From Cardiobacterium valvarum (GTDB lineage Bacteria; Pseudomonadota; Gammaproteobacteria; Cardiobacteriales; Cardiobacteriaceae): a DNA stretch of 64,000 bases. Positions 44,147 to 52,563 of this stretch are shown in pieces (position 1 is the first letter of the stretch; every line of letters begins with the position of its first letter). The notes beneath the pieces were generated by a model. It was not told the DNA's origin. It saw nothing but the letters and a program-made list of their open reading frames with translations, and searched no databases. The stretch covers positions 1,424,738-1,488,737 of the forward strand of contig NZ_UFUW01000001.1 of NCBI RefSeq assembly GCF_900460955.1, given 5' to 3'. The position numbers were made by a program, and so were the translations under genes.

Positions 44147-44440
44147 CTAAATAATCAGCGTATCCTTGAACACATCCACGGCCGGCTTCGCGCCATGATG
44201 TTCCACTTTGCCCCGCCATTTGCTGCCAAGATGATAGAAACGCAGGCTGTCCGTTTCGGGTTTAAAAATATCCAGCAGCCCGGTTTTTAGTTTTACCCAC
44301 TGATCCGGCGCGATATCGCATTCAAATACGGAAAATTGCACCCGCACGCCATAATCCTGACAAAGTTTCGCCATGCGTCGCAGCCGCGTCGGGCCTTCCG
44401 GATTTTCAAGCGAAATATCGTAAGTAATTAGCATCATCAT
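44147..44440 (-). CDS. cas2: CRISPR adaptation nuclease Cas2 (type I-C)
   Basis: A 97-residue ferredoxin-fold protein starting MMMLITYDISLENPEGPTRL then RRMAKLCQDYGVRVQFSVFE, with the conserved Asp of YD and the VQFSVFEC strand. It pairs with Cas1 to insert new spacers. GGAGG precedes the first ATG at good spacing. It begins 16 bases after cas1. The end is intact. Confidence 0.95.
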   Translation of the reverse strand: MMMLITYDISLENPEGPTRLRRMAKLCQDYGVRVQFSVFECDIAPDQWVKLKTGLLDIFKPETDSLRFYHLGSKWRGKVEHHGAKPAVDVFKDTLII

Positions 44441-44456
44441 GACCGCCTCCTTTGCA

Positions 44457-45470
44457 TCAGCGCATCAAAAATGGCGGATATTCCGCCAAATCCCCACGCA
44501 AATGCCGCGTCAAAAGCATTGCCTGAATATAGGGCAGCAAGCCGATTTCCACCTCTTCTCCCAAAAATGGATGAACGATTTTCTCCTGCTTTTTCGCCTG
44601 CAAAGACTGGAACAGCAACTTCCTAGCCTCTGCCTTCAAACTCACTGCACCGCTTGCCTCCTGCACAAAATCCTGCGGTTTGATTTGCCCTCGGTTAATT
44701 AGCGACAACACCAACCTGTCTGCCCACCATGCACGGAACTCTTCCAAAATATCCTGCGCCAAACTGTCGCGCCCCGATCGGTCGGCGTGCAGAAAACCCA
44801 CCTGAGGATCCAGCCCCACGCCTTGCAGCGCACCGCTGATGTCCTTGCCCAACAGACTGTACACAAACGACAACAGCGCATTTACCCCATCTCTAGGCGG
44901 ACGGCGGTTGCGCCCGTCAAAAGCAAAACCGCTTTTTTTGCTCAAAAGCTGTCCGAACACGCCGAAATAACGCGACGCCGCATCGCCCTCAATACCACGC
45001 ACCACGTCCAGCTCCGCCGCGCTCTTCAACTGCCGCAGCGAAATGTTCAAAGAATCGACCGCACTTTGAATCGCCGCATTCTCGCCATAATTGCGAATCT
45101 GCCGCTGAAGCACTCGTTTACCCGCCTGAATCTTCGCCGCAATGATATTGCGCGCAATCGGCACGGGATTTTGCTCCGACACCGGATACTGCGCCCGACG
45201 CAGCAGCACATTGCCGCTCTGCCGCCCCTGAAGCCGCCCCAAATAACGTCCGTTTTCGGTAAAAAACACCAAATTCACATTATTTTCGCCGCAAAACCCC
45301 AGCAAAAACGGCGACACCAACACATTCCCAAAACAGAAAATATGCCCGATGGAATGCACCGGCAACTGCGCCACCTTCTTGCGCTCCTGCTCCACCACCA
45401 GCGTCTCCCGCTCTTTATGCAAATAACTGCCTTGGGTGGTAATGTAGAGCGTATTTTGCAGTTTGCGCAT
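44457..45470 (-). CDS. cas1: CRISPR integrase Cas1 (type I-C)
   Basis: A 337-residue adaptation integrase. The N-terminal beta domain begins LQNTLYITTQGSYLHKERET. The metal site is formed by the Glu in VRGIEGDAASRYFG, the His in VGFLHADRSGRDSLAQDI and the acidic residue in LEEFRAWWADRLVL. The length is normal for subtype I-C. Its upstream gap holds an inverted pair of Neisseria-type uptake-like sequences, and the cas4 gene that normally precedes it is separated by a foreign, broken gene. Confidence 0.95.
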   Translation of the reverse strand: MRKLQNTLYITTQGSYLHKERETLVVEQERKKVAQLPVHSIGHIFCFGNVLVSPFLLGFCGENNVNLVFFTENGRYLGRLQGRQSGNVLLRRAQYPVSEQNPVPIARNIIAAKIQAGKRVLQRQIRNYGENAAIQSAVDSLNISLRQLKSAAELDVVRGIEGDAASRYFGVFGQLLSKKSGFAFDGRNRRPPRDGVNALLSFVYSLLGKDISGALQGVGLDPQVGFLHADRSGRDSLAQDILEEFRAWWADRLVLSLINRGQIKPQDFVQEASGAVSLKAEARKLLFQSLQAKKQEKIVHPFLGEEVEIGLLPYIQAMLLTRHLRGDLAEYPPFLMR

Positions 45471-45502
45471 GGGAAATTCCTTAGGGTTTAACCGTGCTTT
45501 AA

Positions 45503-45536
45503 AGGTTGTCTGAATTATATTTTGGTTTCAGACAGT
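45503..45536. repeat. Inverted pair of uptake-sequence-like motifs upstream of cas1
   Basis: AGGTTGTCTGAA (45503-45514) faces TTCAGACA (45527-45534), giving a stem over the shared GTCTGAA. One change (T for C) separates the first from the Neisseria mucosa-type 12-mer. In Neisseriaceae such inverted pairs often serve as terminators. Confidence 0.6.
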
Positions 45537-45593
45537 CATTAAGATAACAAAAACCTATTAAACAGTATCGCTTGCGAATTTAGTTAAAAATCA

Positions 45594-46562
45594 TTATTTA
45601 TCCTGGCTAATTAATGTATTAATTTCTATTATTGATATTCCACCATCTTCCCCAAAAGAATCTTCTAAATTATCACGAAATGGTGGAAAATTATCTCCAT
45701 TATTTACTATATTCAATCTGTTAAAAAGACTTGCAGGATTAGAAAAATTACCGTGAAGATATAAAACACCTTGTCCTCTTGTTAATTTTCCTTGATTTGG
45801 AAAGCCTCTAACAATGCCCTTTGATAGGATAGAGCTTAATACTTCAGAAATTAAATCATCAATAATCTTATCCCATCCCTTATTGCCATTATTTTTCACA
45901 TTATCTAAATTAAAAATTTTTCCAGAATTTCTAGTAATAAAATCAAATACCTCGCAATAAAACGGCTTAAACTTACTCAATGGTTTAGTAGCATGAGCAA
46001 CATAATCACTTAAACAGAAAGAACATCGATAATTTTTTCTACAGTCACTTATAAATAAATATTTTGCTCCATCAAAAATATCTGGATCTTTAATGCAATT
46101 AATATATCGTTTTTGGTTACGCAATTTAGAATTTTTTACATATTCAAATTCCGGCCAAGTGGCATATAAATCCCATTAGTCCGCATTATCTGATTCAATA
46201 TTTACTGTCGAATTAATATAACTCTTTTTTGCTTGTAATAGCAAAGCCAATCTTTGTTTAATTTTATTATTTATTACAATATTATTTACCAGCAGCAAAT
46301 CTCCTAGCTCAACATATTTCTTACGCCACTTATTTGGATTGGATATATTTTTCACATATGGCTTCTGATGAATAAATATTCCACCACATTCAAATCTGAT
46401 ATTACTTAAACAAATAGAATTCAAAGCCTTGGGCAACTCGTAAGTTAATCTTGAAATCAATTTTGGTTCTGATGATGTTATATTTTTGAAAGATTTGTTA
46501 ATGGCTTGTATTATTTCGAACTTAACAAGTTTGTGGTCTTCGTTATTCAGTACTATTGACAC
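45594..46562 (-). pseudogene. AT-rich foreign gene between cas4 and cas1, broken by one stop codon
   Basis: Two frames, 46562-46176 (128 residues) and 46124-45594 (176 residues), are in the same phase. They are divided only by a TAA at 46178-46176, after which the frame continues WDLYATWPEFEYVKNSKLRN. Read through, it gives about 320 residues, with ECGGIFIHQKPYVKNIS, KYVELGDLLLVNNIV and ALLLQAKKSYIN in the first half. A Cys-rich patch, ISDCRKNYRCSFCLSDYVAH, lies in the second half. I do not recognise the family. Its AT content is far above that of the flanking cas genes. It could be a defence or nuclease-type cargo gene, now inactive or read through. Confidence 0.65.
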
Positions 46563-46576
46563 TTTATTTCCTTAAT

Positions 46577-47221
46577 TCAAAAATTTTTACAAAACAACCC
46601 CTTCACATACCCCACACTCCTATCCCGTTTCCCCAACAACTCCGGCTGGCAAATTTCCGCCAGCGAGCAGGCTTTGCAGCGTTTGCCGTAGTCGGGCGGC
46701 GGGGTTTGTCCGCTGTTTAGAAGGTCGCGCACGGCGGCGATGGTAGCGAGCATTTGGGCACGCAGGTCGTCTGAAAACACGACGGGAATGCGGTGGCGGG
46801 TTTGCATATACCACAGCGCACCTTCGCTAACGGTTTGCCCCGTCATTTCTTCCAAACACAAGCCTTGGGCGCAAAGCTGGATTTCGTCCATCGGGTCGGG
46901 TTTGGGCTTGCCGCGTTTGTATTCCACGGGTTTCAGACGACCTGTTTTCGTTTCCACTTCCACCAAATCCAATATGCCGCTGATGCCCAGCTTCTCCGCC
47001 GACACATGCACCGTCCGCTCAAAGCGCACGCCCTTGCGTGTTTCCGGCTCACCCGAATCCACCCGCTCGTGCAATGCTCGTCCCTGTGCGGTGAGCAGGT
47101 TTTCCACCCACATCTGTTCGCTGTGGATTAGCGCACACTGACGCGGGCAGAAGGCGTAGTGTTGCAGAGCGGAAAGAGAGATCAGGTACTCATCCTGATT
47201 TTCCCTTTGAGTTTCGGGCAT
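46577..47221 (-). CDS. cas4: CRISPR Cas4 nuclease (type I-C)
   Basis: A 214-residue RecB-like exonuclease that trims prespacers. The iron-sulfur Cys are in HYAFCPRQCALIH and RCKACSLAEICQPEL, and the nuclease residues are in GILDLVEVETKTGRL then PVEYKRGKPKPD. The start at 47221 has AAAGGA upstream and gives the usual N-terminus. The frame extends to 47299 only through dispersed repeat DNA. Two perfect AGGTCGTCTGAA 12-mers lie inside the gene. Confidence 0.93.
   Translation of the reverse strand: MPETQRENQDEYLISLSALQHYAFCPRQCALIHSEQMWVENLLTAQGRALHERVDSGEPETRKGVRFERTVHVSAEKLGISGILDLVEVETKTGRLKPVEYKRGKPKPDPMDEIQLCAQGLCLEEMTGQTVSEGALWYMQTRHRIPVVFSDDLRAQMLATIAAVRDLLNSGQTPPPDYGKRCKACSLAEICQPELLGKRDRSVGYVKGLFCKNF
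46764..46775 (+). repeat. Neisseria mucosa-type DNA uptake sequence in cas4 (copy 1)
   Basis: A perfect AGGTCGTCTGAA 12-mer, the mucosa-type (AG-mucDUS) dialect as I recall it, within the cas4 coding region. Confidence 0.7.
46932..46943 (-). repeat. Neisseria mucosa-type DNA uptake sequence in cas4 (copy 2)
   Basis: A second perfect AGGTCGTCTGAA, on the minus strand, 157 bases from copy 1 and again inside cas4. Confidence 0.7.
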
Positions 47222-47246
47222 GGCCGTTTTCCTTTGTTGATGTTCT

Positions 47247-47436
47247 GCCAAGCGGCGTACACTGGATCCACCAAGCGGTGTGGTCACTGGGTCCGTCAAG
47301 CGGTGTCGTTACTGGGCCTGCTAAGCGGCGTACACTGACCCCACCAAGCACGTCGTTACTGTGCTCGTCAAGCGGCGTACGCTGGCCCCACCAAGCGGTG
47401 TGATTACTGAATCCACCATGCGGCGTGGTTGCGCGT
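47247..47436. repeat. Eight tandem 23-25-base AAGCGG units between cas7 and cas4
   Basis: Units read CCAAGCGGCGTACACTGGAT, CCAAGCGGTGTGGTCACTGG, TCAAGCGGTGTCGTTACTGG, CTAAGCGGCGTACACTGACC, CCAAGCACGTCGTTACTGTG, TCAAGCGGCGTACGCTGGCC, CCAAGCGGTGTGATTACTGA and CCATGCGGCGTGGTTGCGC. The general form is YCAAGCGGYGT-N(3-4)-ACTGG-NNCC. The whole cas7-cas4 gap consists of them. Confidence 0.88.
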
Positions 47437-47447
47437 GCGGAGGGGTT

Positions 47448-48314
47448 TTACAGCAACTCTTGCATGGTCACGCCGTCCAGACCGTCTGCATGTACGCTAA
47501 TCTTGTAATCGCCGAAAGCGCTGGCGGGCGTACCTGATTCGCCGTTTATGCGTTCAACTTTCACGGCGTCAAACAGTTTATGTGCAGGCTGGCTGCCGAG
47601 CGTGCTGTCGTGTTTAAAAACAATCAGTTTGCGGGCTGCCATTTCGCCGCGCGCGGCTGAGCGGTCGTATTCGAGCATTAGCTTCAGTGCTTGCCAGAGT
47701 TTATCCAGATCGTCATCGGAGAAGCCGGTTTTAGCGGCAAGGTTGGCGGAGATAAAGCCGTGCACGCGGTAGAGCGCGTAGGGGACGATGTATTTGCGGC
47801 CCATGGTGCGTTCTTTGTCCAGGTCTTTTTCGTTGGTGACGGCCATGCGGGTGATGGAAATTTCCAGCGGCACGATGGGGTCAATGGATTGGGCGAATGC
47901 CAGTTGCACTGGGCCGCGCACTTGCCCGCTGTTGACTTCGGTAGTCATCACGGCGCCGAAGGTACGAATATCGAAGAAGTTTTTGCACATCCAGGCGGTA
48001 ATGTCGCGCGCTTGTTTTTCATCCTTGGGCAGTTTTTTGGTTTCTTGCTCAATGCCGAGCGCGTCATAGGCGCGCTTGTTTTGCAGATTCAGCACGCTTT
48101 TTTCTTTTATATAGATTTCATAGCCGGCCTGATTCTCCGCACTGATTTCGATGAAATTGCGGATTTTGCGTTTCAGGCAAACATCAGTGACCAGTCCTTT
48201 GCTGGATCCCGGATCAAGGCGCGGCATATTGCCCGCATCGGGGTCACCGTTGGGGTTGCCGTTGGTTACGTCGAAGAAATAGACAAACTCATAGCGGTTT
48301 TGAATGGCAGACAT
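47448..48314 (-). CDS. cas7: Cascade backbone protein Cas7 (Csd2, type I-C)
   Basis: A 288-residue RRM-fold subunit that lines the crRNA in the I-C surveillance complex. The start [20 protein letters not shown] then [20 protein letters not shown] is the Csd2 signature, with [19 protein letters not shown] further on. It begins 11 bases after the cas8c stop. The frame is intact and the length is normal. Downstream the repeat cluster separates it from cas4. Confidence 0.96.
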   Translation of the reverse strand: MSAIQNRYEFVYFFDVTNGNPNGDPDAGNMPRLDPGSSKGLVTDVCLKRKIRNFIEISAENQAGYEIYIKEKSVLNLQNKRAYDALGIEQETKKLPKDEKQARDITAWMCKNFFDIRTFGAVMTTEVNSGQVRGPVQLAFAQSIDPIVPLEISITRMAVTNEKDLDKERTMGRKYIVPYALYRVHGFISANLAAKTGFSDDDLDKLWQALKLMLEYDRSAARGEMAARKLIVFKHDSTLGSQPAHKLFDAVKVERINGESGTPASAFGDYKISVHADGLDGVTMQELL

Positions 48315-48325
48315 TTTCTGGCTCC

Positions 48326-50182
48326 TTAATCGTCAATGATTTCAGTAGTATCTTTTTTAGTGAAATAGCTTTGCTTTTGCTGGTAATAACCGATGGCAAA
48401 GCGACCTTGTTCTTCAATGCTTAAATGGCGGGGAAAGGTTTCCGGCAAGTTTTCAATGATCGTGCCCAAATCTTTATCCAGATTGACCGCCATGCCGGCC
48501 TTATCTTTACGCAGGCGCGACAAGTGGTTTTTGACGCCTGCCAATAAACGGGGAAAGACAAAATACGGCATGGCGGAAGCCGAGCCGTAGTAACGATCAG
48601 CAATACCGGCATTTAATTCACCAAGTGCCTGATGCTGGATGCGCTCCAATACGGCAAATAGCCGCCCCAATAAATAGGCGGGGTTTTTACTTTCAGTATG
48701 TAAGCTCATGGGGACTCCTTCTTGAATGAAACCTTTTCTAAAACGCCGCTGTAATACGGCTTTCATCATTGCCACGCGCAGGCCGTTTACATCGCCGTCG
48801 GCGCGGATTCGGGTAATCAGTTGCGACAGCAAACTTAATGGGTACGGCGTGCCGCAAATCACGGCGCGGGTCATCTCACCTGCCAATACGGGCGAGATGT
48901 TTTCGCTTTTGCCCAATACGGCAGTTTGCAATAAGAGTCGCCAAATAGACGGTGGGGTTTTCCAGGGCCGGGGCTCAATGGCCAAATCCTGCCAATGCTG
49001 AGCCAGATTCTGCGCCAACTGCCCAAAGGTGGTATCCAGCCAGAAGCGGATAGAGAGCCGCGAAGCGTTAGGGGCAAGGCCCAAGATATAAAAACGGGTA
49101 TCCGGCGAGAGTTCGGGCGCCACTTCTTGCAGTGGCCGGCCTTTAGCAAGTTGCTCCAGCACTTCAAAGACCTTGGCGCTTTCTTCATCGTCACTGGGTG
49201 ATGCTGTTTCTGCAAAGAATGCTTCGGCAGCTTGCGCGGAGGCGCGATCGGCAGCTTCCGCCCAGAAAATGGTGCTGGTATCGGCAACGCTCGGTCTTTT
49301 ATCAATATCTTGTGATTTGTCTTGATTCTTTGCCGCCTGAAGCGCTGCCCGGATTCTGCCTAGCCCTATTACTAAAGAATGCCCATTTTCCAAGCGCAAT
49401 AGATAATTGAGCGCGGTGGTGTAGGCAAAAGCGGACGCTTCCGACATTGGGGCATTTGCCCCTTGCACTTTACCGAAAGAGGTAAATGCCTCGTTATTGA
49501 ACGAGACAATCGAGCCGCCGGAACTTTGCCCGCCGAATACGCCTTTAATGGCCGGATGCAACCGCGCAATCGGGGCCGTTTCGCCGCTGATTAGGCATAA
49601 GCCCTTTTCTGCTTGATTGTTTTGCAACAGCTTTGCCCACAGGGTTTGCGCCGCCTCACGTTTATGAATAAAGGCACTTGGCATTTCCAGGGAAAAAACG
49701 ATATTGGTATCGAGCATTTCCAGCGGCAAATGCTGCGCCGCGAAATGTTCGGGCTGCCAATTTTGCAAGAAGCAGTATATGGCCAGCAGGCCTTCATCTG
49801 CGCTGTCTTGCAATAATTCGAGATGATATTGCTTGAAGGCGGCAAAGGTTTTTTCTGCCGGGATAAACGGTTTTTTCTTTGCTTCGGCTTTGTTTTTATT
49901 GGCTTCCACGCCCAGCGCATAAGCCGTTTTATCCCACAAGAAATTCGGTTTGATGCCTGATGTACGTTTATCTGGACGCGGCACTATCATTAATTTTGGC
50001 CGCGGTTTTATATCTGCGCTGAGATTCGATATCACGTCTTGCAGATTCCCTTCGCTATCCAGTACCAATATCCAGCCGATTTTCTCCTCGCTAAAGCCAT
50101 AAGACGGCACCTTCGGATTGCCCATTTCATCGTTTTCCGCCGCCAAGCGGTAGTAATAGCGGGCAAGGGACGCAAGAATCAT
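48326..50182 (-). CDS. cas8c: Cascade large subunit Cas8c (Csd1, type I-C)
   Basis: A 618-residue large subunit, for PAM recognition, which in subtype I-C also contains the internal start for a Cas11-like small subunit. Family blocks are [55 protein letters not shown] and [18 protein letters not shown], with [20 protein letters not shown] in the last third. It overlaps cas5c by four bases. The C-terminal helical region after residue 490 would be the Cas11 part. No internal start was examined in detail. Confidence 0.95.
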   Translation of the reverse strand: MILASLARYYYRLAAENDEMGNPKVPSYGFSEEKIGWILVLDSEGNLQDVISNLSADIKPRPKLMIVPRPDKRTSGIKPNFLWDKTAYALGVEANKNKAEAKKKPFIPAEKTFAAFKQYHLELLQDSADEGLLAIYCFLQNWQPEHFAAQHLPLEMLDTNIVFSLEMPSAFIHKREAAQTLWAKLLQNNQAEKGLCLISGETAPIARLHPAIKGVFGGQSSGGSIVSFNNEAFTSFGKVQGANAPMSEASAFAYTTALNYLLRLENGHSLVIGLGRIRAALQAAKNQDKSQDIDKRPSVADTSTIFWAEAADRASAQAAEAFFAETASPSDDEESAKVFEVLEQLAKGRPLQEVAPELSPDTRFYILGLAPNASRLSIRFWLDTTFGQLAQNLAQHWQDLAIEPRPWKTPPSIWRLLLQTAVLGKSENISPVLAGEMTRAVICGTPYPLSLLSQLITRIRADGDVNGLRVAMMKAVLQRRFRKGFIQEGVPMSLHTESKNPAYLLGRLFAVLERIQHQALGELNAGIADRYYGSASAMPYFVFPRLLAGVKNHLSRLRKDKAGMAVNLDKDLGTIIENLPETFPRHLSIEEQGRFAIGYYQQKQSYFTKKDTTEIIDD

Positions 50183-50856
50183 GCTTTCACCTCCTCGGCA
50201 TAAAACGGCGGCACAAGAATGACGCCTTCTTTCATTTCCGCGCGGAAGAAATGCGGCGTGTTGCCGTGGTCAAAATCTATATCGTGCAGCATCCAGCCCA
50301 AATCGCGGTTTGCCTCGCTTGCCGATAAATCGGACGGCGGCAGCGGCTCGCCCTCGTCAATCAAGGCAAAATCGGCAGGAAATTCACGCACGCCCAAGCA
50401 CGGCTGCTGGAAACACTGCCCCTTGCGCGCGCGGCGCGCAAACATCTCGATATGCTTGGTAACGGTCTCATCCTTGCCCGCCCGTGCCGTCAGCGCTATA
50501 TGGGCTTCAATCACATAAGCCACGTCTTTGAGCACTGTCGCCGCTCGCTGCTGGCGGTCATCTTCAATCAACGTATATAAATCGGCAACGCTGTTGCGCT
50601 TCATCGCGCCGCTGACCTTGCCCGCCGAAATCTTGCCGCCCAATTCATTGCGCCGCACCGATTCAAACCGAATCGGCTTCAGCACATGAATCTTGTCCAC
50701 CACCCAGCGCATGGCGGGCTTCCAGTGCACCGCGGACAAAATCCCGCGCGCCGCCGACGGCGTCATCACATCATAAGACACCCGCTCCACCTTCATCTCC
50801 GGGCGGGTAAAACAGGCGTAATCACCCCAAACGTGTAAGCGGATTTGGTTTTGCAT
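50179..50856 (-). CDS. cas5c: Cas5c, crRNA-processing subunit (type I-C)
   Basis: A 225-residue protein that in subtype I-C replaces Cas6 and cuts pre-crRNA. Typical blocks are RLHVWGDYACFTRPEMKVER, VSYDVMTPSAARGILSAVHW and FARRARKGQCFQQPCLGVRE. The Tyr of SYDVMTPSAARG and the basic residues in the middle correspond to the active site of the family. It is the first gene of the intact cas block here, because the SIR2-like gene lies upstream and cas3 is broken. Confidence 0.95.
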   Translation of the reverse strand: MQNQIRLHVWGDYACFTRPEMKVERVSYDVMTPSAARGILSAVHWKPAMRWVVDKIHVLKPIRFESVRRNELGGKISAGKVSGAMKRNSVADLYTLIEDDRQQRAATVLKDVAYVIEAHIALTARAGKDETVTKHIEMFARRARKGQCFQQPCLGVREFPADFALIDEGEPLPPSDLSASEANRDLGWMLHDIDFDHGNTPHFFRAEMKEGVILVPPFYAEEVKA

Positions 50857-50886
50857 GGTATTTTCCTCGACTCAGAATAATTAACA

Positions 50887-50947
50887 CACGCCTCCCTATG
50901 GGGAGGCGATTTTATGCCTACACTAAATTGTTTCAACCCACAGCATA
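50887..50947. CRISPR. Possible decayed CRISPR repeats upstream of cas5c
   Basis: CACGCCTCCCTATGGGGAGG, followed by CGAT, equals the stem half of a common type I-C repeat form. Nineteen bases further on, GTTTCAACCCAC equals the handle half of such a repeat. The two pieces could be remains of two repeats with the rest deleted. The stem also resembles a terminator with a short T-run, so the call is weak. Confidence 0.35.
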
Positions 50948-51083
50948 CAACTTGAATGCTGAAATTACATAATAAGTTTTTTAATCTTATTAGCTAAAGT
51001 CATTTAGTTATTGATTGCAAAAAATATTTATATTAACATAGCCTTATTGCAATATAAATCTAAATTATTTTAAAAAGATTTTG

Positions 51084-52415
51084 TCATAAAAACTCATCAA
51101 AATTAATTTCATTTGCAAGTGATTTTATTAACGTGATTTCGCGATGTTGAGCAGCTTCTTTCCCTTGTAGTTGTTTATTAGTAAACTGATTATGGCTAAC
51201 GCCCCAGATTGACTCAACGCGTTTCATATAAGAATCGCTTAACACATCTGGTCCAATTACAGTTATTCTCTTTCCTTGCAGCGACCTTAGCAAATCATTA
51301 AAATGTTCATCAGCCGTATTAAGTGAATAACCAACAATCACAACATGACCTGCCTCCTGTAACCACTGACCAGCTTTATACCAGAGATCAATATATTCTT
51401 TAGAGAGAATGGGCTTTAGTCGCAGTGGTGGAACTAATGAAGGAATTAGACAGCGAGAATTAACTGGATTATCATCATCAAAAAACCAGTTATCACAAAT
51501 ATGTGATGCCAATAATTCCTGCGGAGGTTTATCTTTAAAATTATCAAAGTTCAAAAGTTCACGATTATCCATACGAATATAGGTAGAGAGTCCACCATGG
51601 AAGTAAATGGTATTTCTCTCTTCAAGATGAGAGGCAAGAAATGAGGTGTAGTTAAGCGTTATACCCTTCCAACTCTTAGGGATGTAAGCATAAAAAGGCA
51701 ATTGTTCTACTTTACCATGAACTTCACGATCACGACAAAGCAAAAACGCCCAGAAACACCACGCAATATAGACATAGTTTTTGATATCTGACAGCTTATT
51801 ATTGTAAAATCCAAGAAATTTTTCTATCAAGAGTTTTTCAATATTTAAAAGATCACTAACTAATGCATAAGAGATTTGATTGGAGGCGGAATTTAGACCT
51901 TGCCGTAAGGTATATTGTAAAATAGACTTAAATGTATCAGAAACGCTAAGTTTTCGAATATCAACAATGCAGTCATCTAAGCCGAACTCAGGCGCATGAT
52001 CTCCAAAGACCTCTTCGATTAACTTACGTGTCTCATCGTCGATATAGTTGGCGGTAGCAATTTGCTGTAATTGATTAAAAAGTCGAACAATAAGCTGTCC
52101 CTGTTTTTTCTGGATACTATGTTCTTCATCATCCGGAAGTTGATCAACAATTTCCTGAATACGCTGAATAGTTCCCTTTAATTGCACTGGCTCTCTCTGG
52201 GTGATATCTGAAATTGCATCATTAATGACACGTTCAAAACGAAATCTTAATCCATTGATCTTACTACGCAATAACTTATCAATACTCTTACCCTCTTCCG
52301 TATTATTTAGGTAATCACTAATTGCCGGCAAAAGCTCTGCCGCCAGTGGAAAATCAATCCCTGGCGTCTTATCAACACCAGCACCTGTCACGAGAATAGT
52401 ATTCTTGTCTATCAT
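51084..52415 (-). CDS. SIR2-like NAD-binding protein within the CRISPR locus
   Basis: A 443-residue protein. The Rossmann start TILVTGAGVDKTPGIDFPLA (GAG at residues 11-13) is the SIR2 nucleotide loop. The conserved Asn in TLNYTSFLASH near residue 254 and the His in TIYFHGGLS near 271 correspond to the catalytic N and H. PSLVPPLRLKPILSKEYIDL and VVIVGYSLNTADEHFNDLL near 358 complete the domain. The long helical insert (about 35-230) replaces the usual zinc lobe. Antiphage SIR2 proteins destroy NAD when activated. It lies between cas5c and cas3 on the same strand and is much more AT-rich than the cas genes. Confidence 0.8.
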   Translation of the reverse strand: MIDKNTILVTGAGVDKTPGIDFPLAAELLPAISDYLNNTEEGKSIDKLLRSKINGLRFRFERVINDAISDITQREPVQLKGTIQRIQEIVDQLPDDEEHSIQKKQGQLIVRLFNQLQQIATANYIDDETRKLIEEVFGDHAPEFGLDDCIVDIRKLSVSDTFKSILQYTLRQGLNSASNQISYALVSDLLNIEKLLIEKFLGFYNNKLSDIKNYVYIAWCFWAFLLCRDREVHGKVEQLPFYAYIPKSWKGITLNYTSFLASHLEERNTIYFHGGLSTYIRMDNRELLNFDNFKDKPPQELLASHICDNWFFDDDNPVNSRCLIPSLVPPLRLKPILSKEYIDLWYKAGQWLQEAGHVVIVGYSLNTADEHFNDLLRSLQGKRITVIGPDVLSDSYMKRVESIWGVSHNQFTNKQLQGKEAAQHREITLIKSLANEINFDEFL

Positions 52416-52544
52416 TTAATGTACTTCCATTCTATGATTTATAGGTTTTCTTTTGCTGCCAGTCACAGCCGCTATGATCGGAATTGTGTAACAGTCATTT
52501 TTAGCTCTTGCTTTAGCATTGTTACTAGTTCCGTATTCCACAAA

Positions 52545-52563
52545 ACTCTCAACATGTGAGAGT
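52545..52563. promoter_or_regulatory. Perfect palindrome upstream of the SIR2-like gene
   Basis: ACTCTCA-ACATG-TGAGAGT, seven-base arms around five bases, 130 bases before the SIR2-like start. It could be an operator. No protein is known to bind it. Confidence 0.4.

Noticed and set aside
47222-47299. Upstream extension of cas4
   Set aside because: The extra 26 codons are read through the dispersed repeat cluster; the ATG at 47221 has a ribosome site and gives the usual Cas4 start.
47247-47436. Tandem units between cas7 and cas4 as a CRISPR array
   Set aside because: The units are contiguous and degenerate with no spacers, and the same family occurs far from cas genes.
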